A stretch of 64,000 nucleotides of DNA, taken from NCBI GenBank assembly GCA_963965975.1, contig OZ014411.1, forward strand, positions 27,762,249-27,826,248, written 5' to 3'. The notes under the pieces are model-generated. The model ran no database searches. It saw only the letters and a program-made list of their open reading frames with translations, and was not told the origin of the DNA. This DNA is from Xestospongia bergquistia (lineage: Eukaryota > Porifera > Demospongiae > Haplosclerida > Petrosiidae). Below are positions 63,702 through 64,000 of the stretch, in pieces; position 1 is the stretch's first letter, and the number at the start of each line of letters is the position of its first letter. The position numbers and the translations under genes are program-made.

Positions 63702-64000
63702 ATGTTCTCTTATTCTAGTAGTTATTTTGGATCATCTACCATTATTAGCTGGTGTCATATCTATTATATAACATCAGTTATACTTTATATCTTCAGTGGA
63801 TGTGTTACTGCTAATGAATATTATGTCTCAGCAGCTTCTAATGGACTATTTTGTCATTCTACTGATCTACCTTGTCACAATCTCTCCTACTATATTGCTA
63901 ATTATGATACTTACTTCACTGATGATGTAATCTTCTACTTCCAAGAGGGAACTCATACTCTACAAGGTATATTAGAGATCACTAATATAAGTAATATAAC
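63702..64000 (+). CDS. Beta-helix receptor, member H, 5' part only (cut by window end)
   Basis: ATG at 63702 after AGAATCTACA; the frame is open through the last base (99 codons and two bases). It reads MFSYSSSYFGSSTIISWCHI, a hydrophobic segment (YYITSVILYIFSG), ANEYYVSAAS, FCHSTDLPCHNLSYYIANYD and FYFQEGTHTLQ, the N-terminal order of member D. No lesion is visible so far, including at the two places where B is broken. Whether the rest is intact cannot be seen. Confidence 0.88.
   Translation, partial: MFSYSSSYFGSSTIISWCHIYYITSVILYIFSGCVTANEYYVSAASNGLFCHSTDLPCHNLSYYIANYDTYFTDDVIFYFQEGTHTLQGILEITNISNI

Noticed and set aside
28819-64000. Bacterial origin for the receptor genes because of their beta-helix domain and lack of introns
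   Set aside because: Long conserved multi-span module, acidic animal-type tails, eukaryotic flanks and base composition like the neighbours; no bacterial autotransporter barrel is present.

Overview
The window looks like nuclear DNA of a marine demosponge, most likely Amphimedon queenslandica or a close relative. The evidence is very high A+T content, short introns with GT..AG borders, a proteinase K-type protease cut into 15 small exons, small secretory-leaderless galectins, and fields of decayed transposons. The species call is inference. There is one assembly gap of 200 N at 4539-4738. No bacterial, viral or organellar gene was seen.

Left part (1-7 kb): a galectin nest. One clean galectin gene lies on the minus strand (5384-6054), one divergent gene on the plus strand (3139-3777), and two dead copies on the minus strand (97-790 and 6430-6665). 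The two open genes sit tail to tail as arms of an inverted duplication, with a foldback MITE and the gap at its centre. Traces of a MULE-type and another transposase fill the spaces. From 6.7 to 10.2 kb I see only A+T-rich DNA and a long (TA)n run.

Middle part (10-28 kb): a possible 66-residue membrane peptide (10791-10991); a nine-exon gene for the mitochondrial carnitine/acylcarnitine carrier (11247-17730, plus strand, 306 residues); and, convergent with it, a 15-exon secreted subtilase (18238-20571, minus strand, 398 residues, catalytic triad complete). From 20.6 to 28.7 kb there is no recognisable gene, only minisatellites, including a 100-bp one.

Right part (28.7-64 kb): a cluster of very large (about 1250-1320 codons), nearly intronless genes for one family of surface proteins. 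Each has an N-terminal signal or anchor, a C-P-x(n)-C-H-x-L-x-Y-Y motif, a long Asn/Gly-rich right-handed beta-helix ectodomain, a Cys-rich juxtamembrane box, eight or so membrane spans and a short acidic tail with a Leu-Leu pair. Four full-length members are present: 28819-32625 (+), 34858-39408 (+, with two frameshifts), 40028-43792 (-) and 51376-55152 (+). A fifth starts at 63702 and runs off the end. At least three broken fragments lie between them (46934, 49331, 50386). Promoter-side and 3' flanks are duplicated along with the genes, so the locus grew by tandem segmental duplication. The beta-helix coils differ in number between close paralogues (15 against 6) through a perfect 261-bp higher-order repeat. 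Size, diversity, clustering, gene death and repeat-number change are what a self/non-self recognition, immune or adhesion receptor family would show, but the function is inference. This cluster is the most interesting thing in the window.
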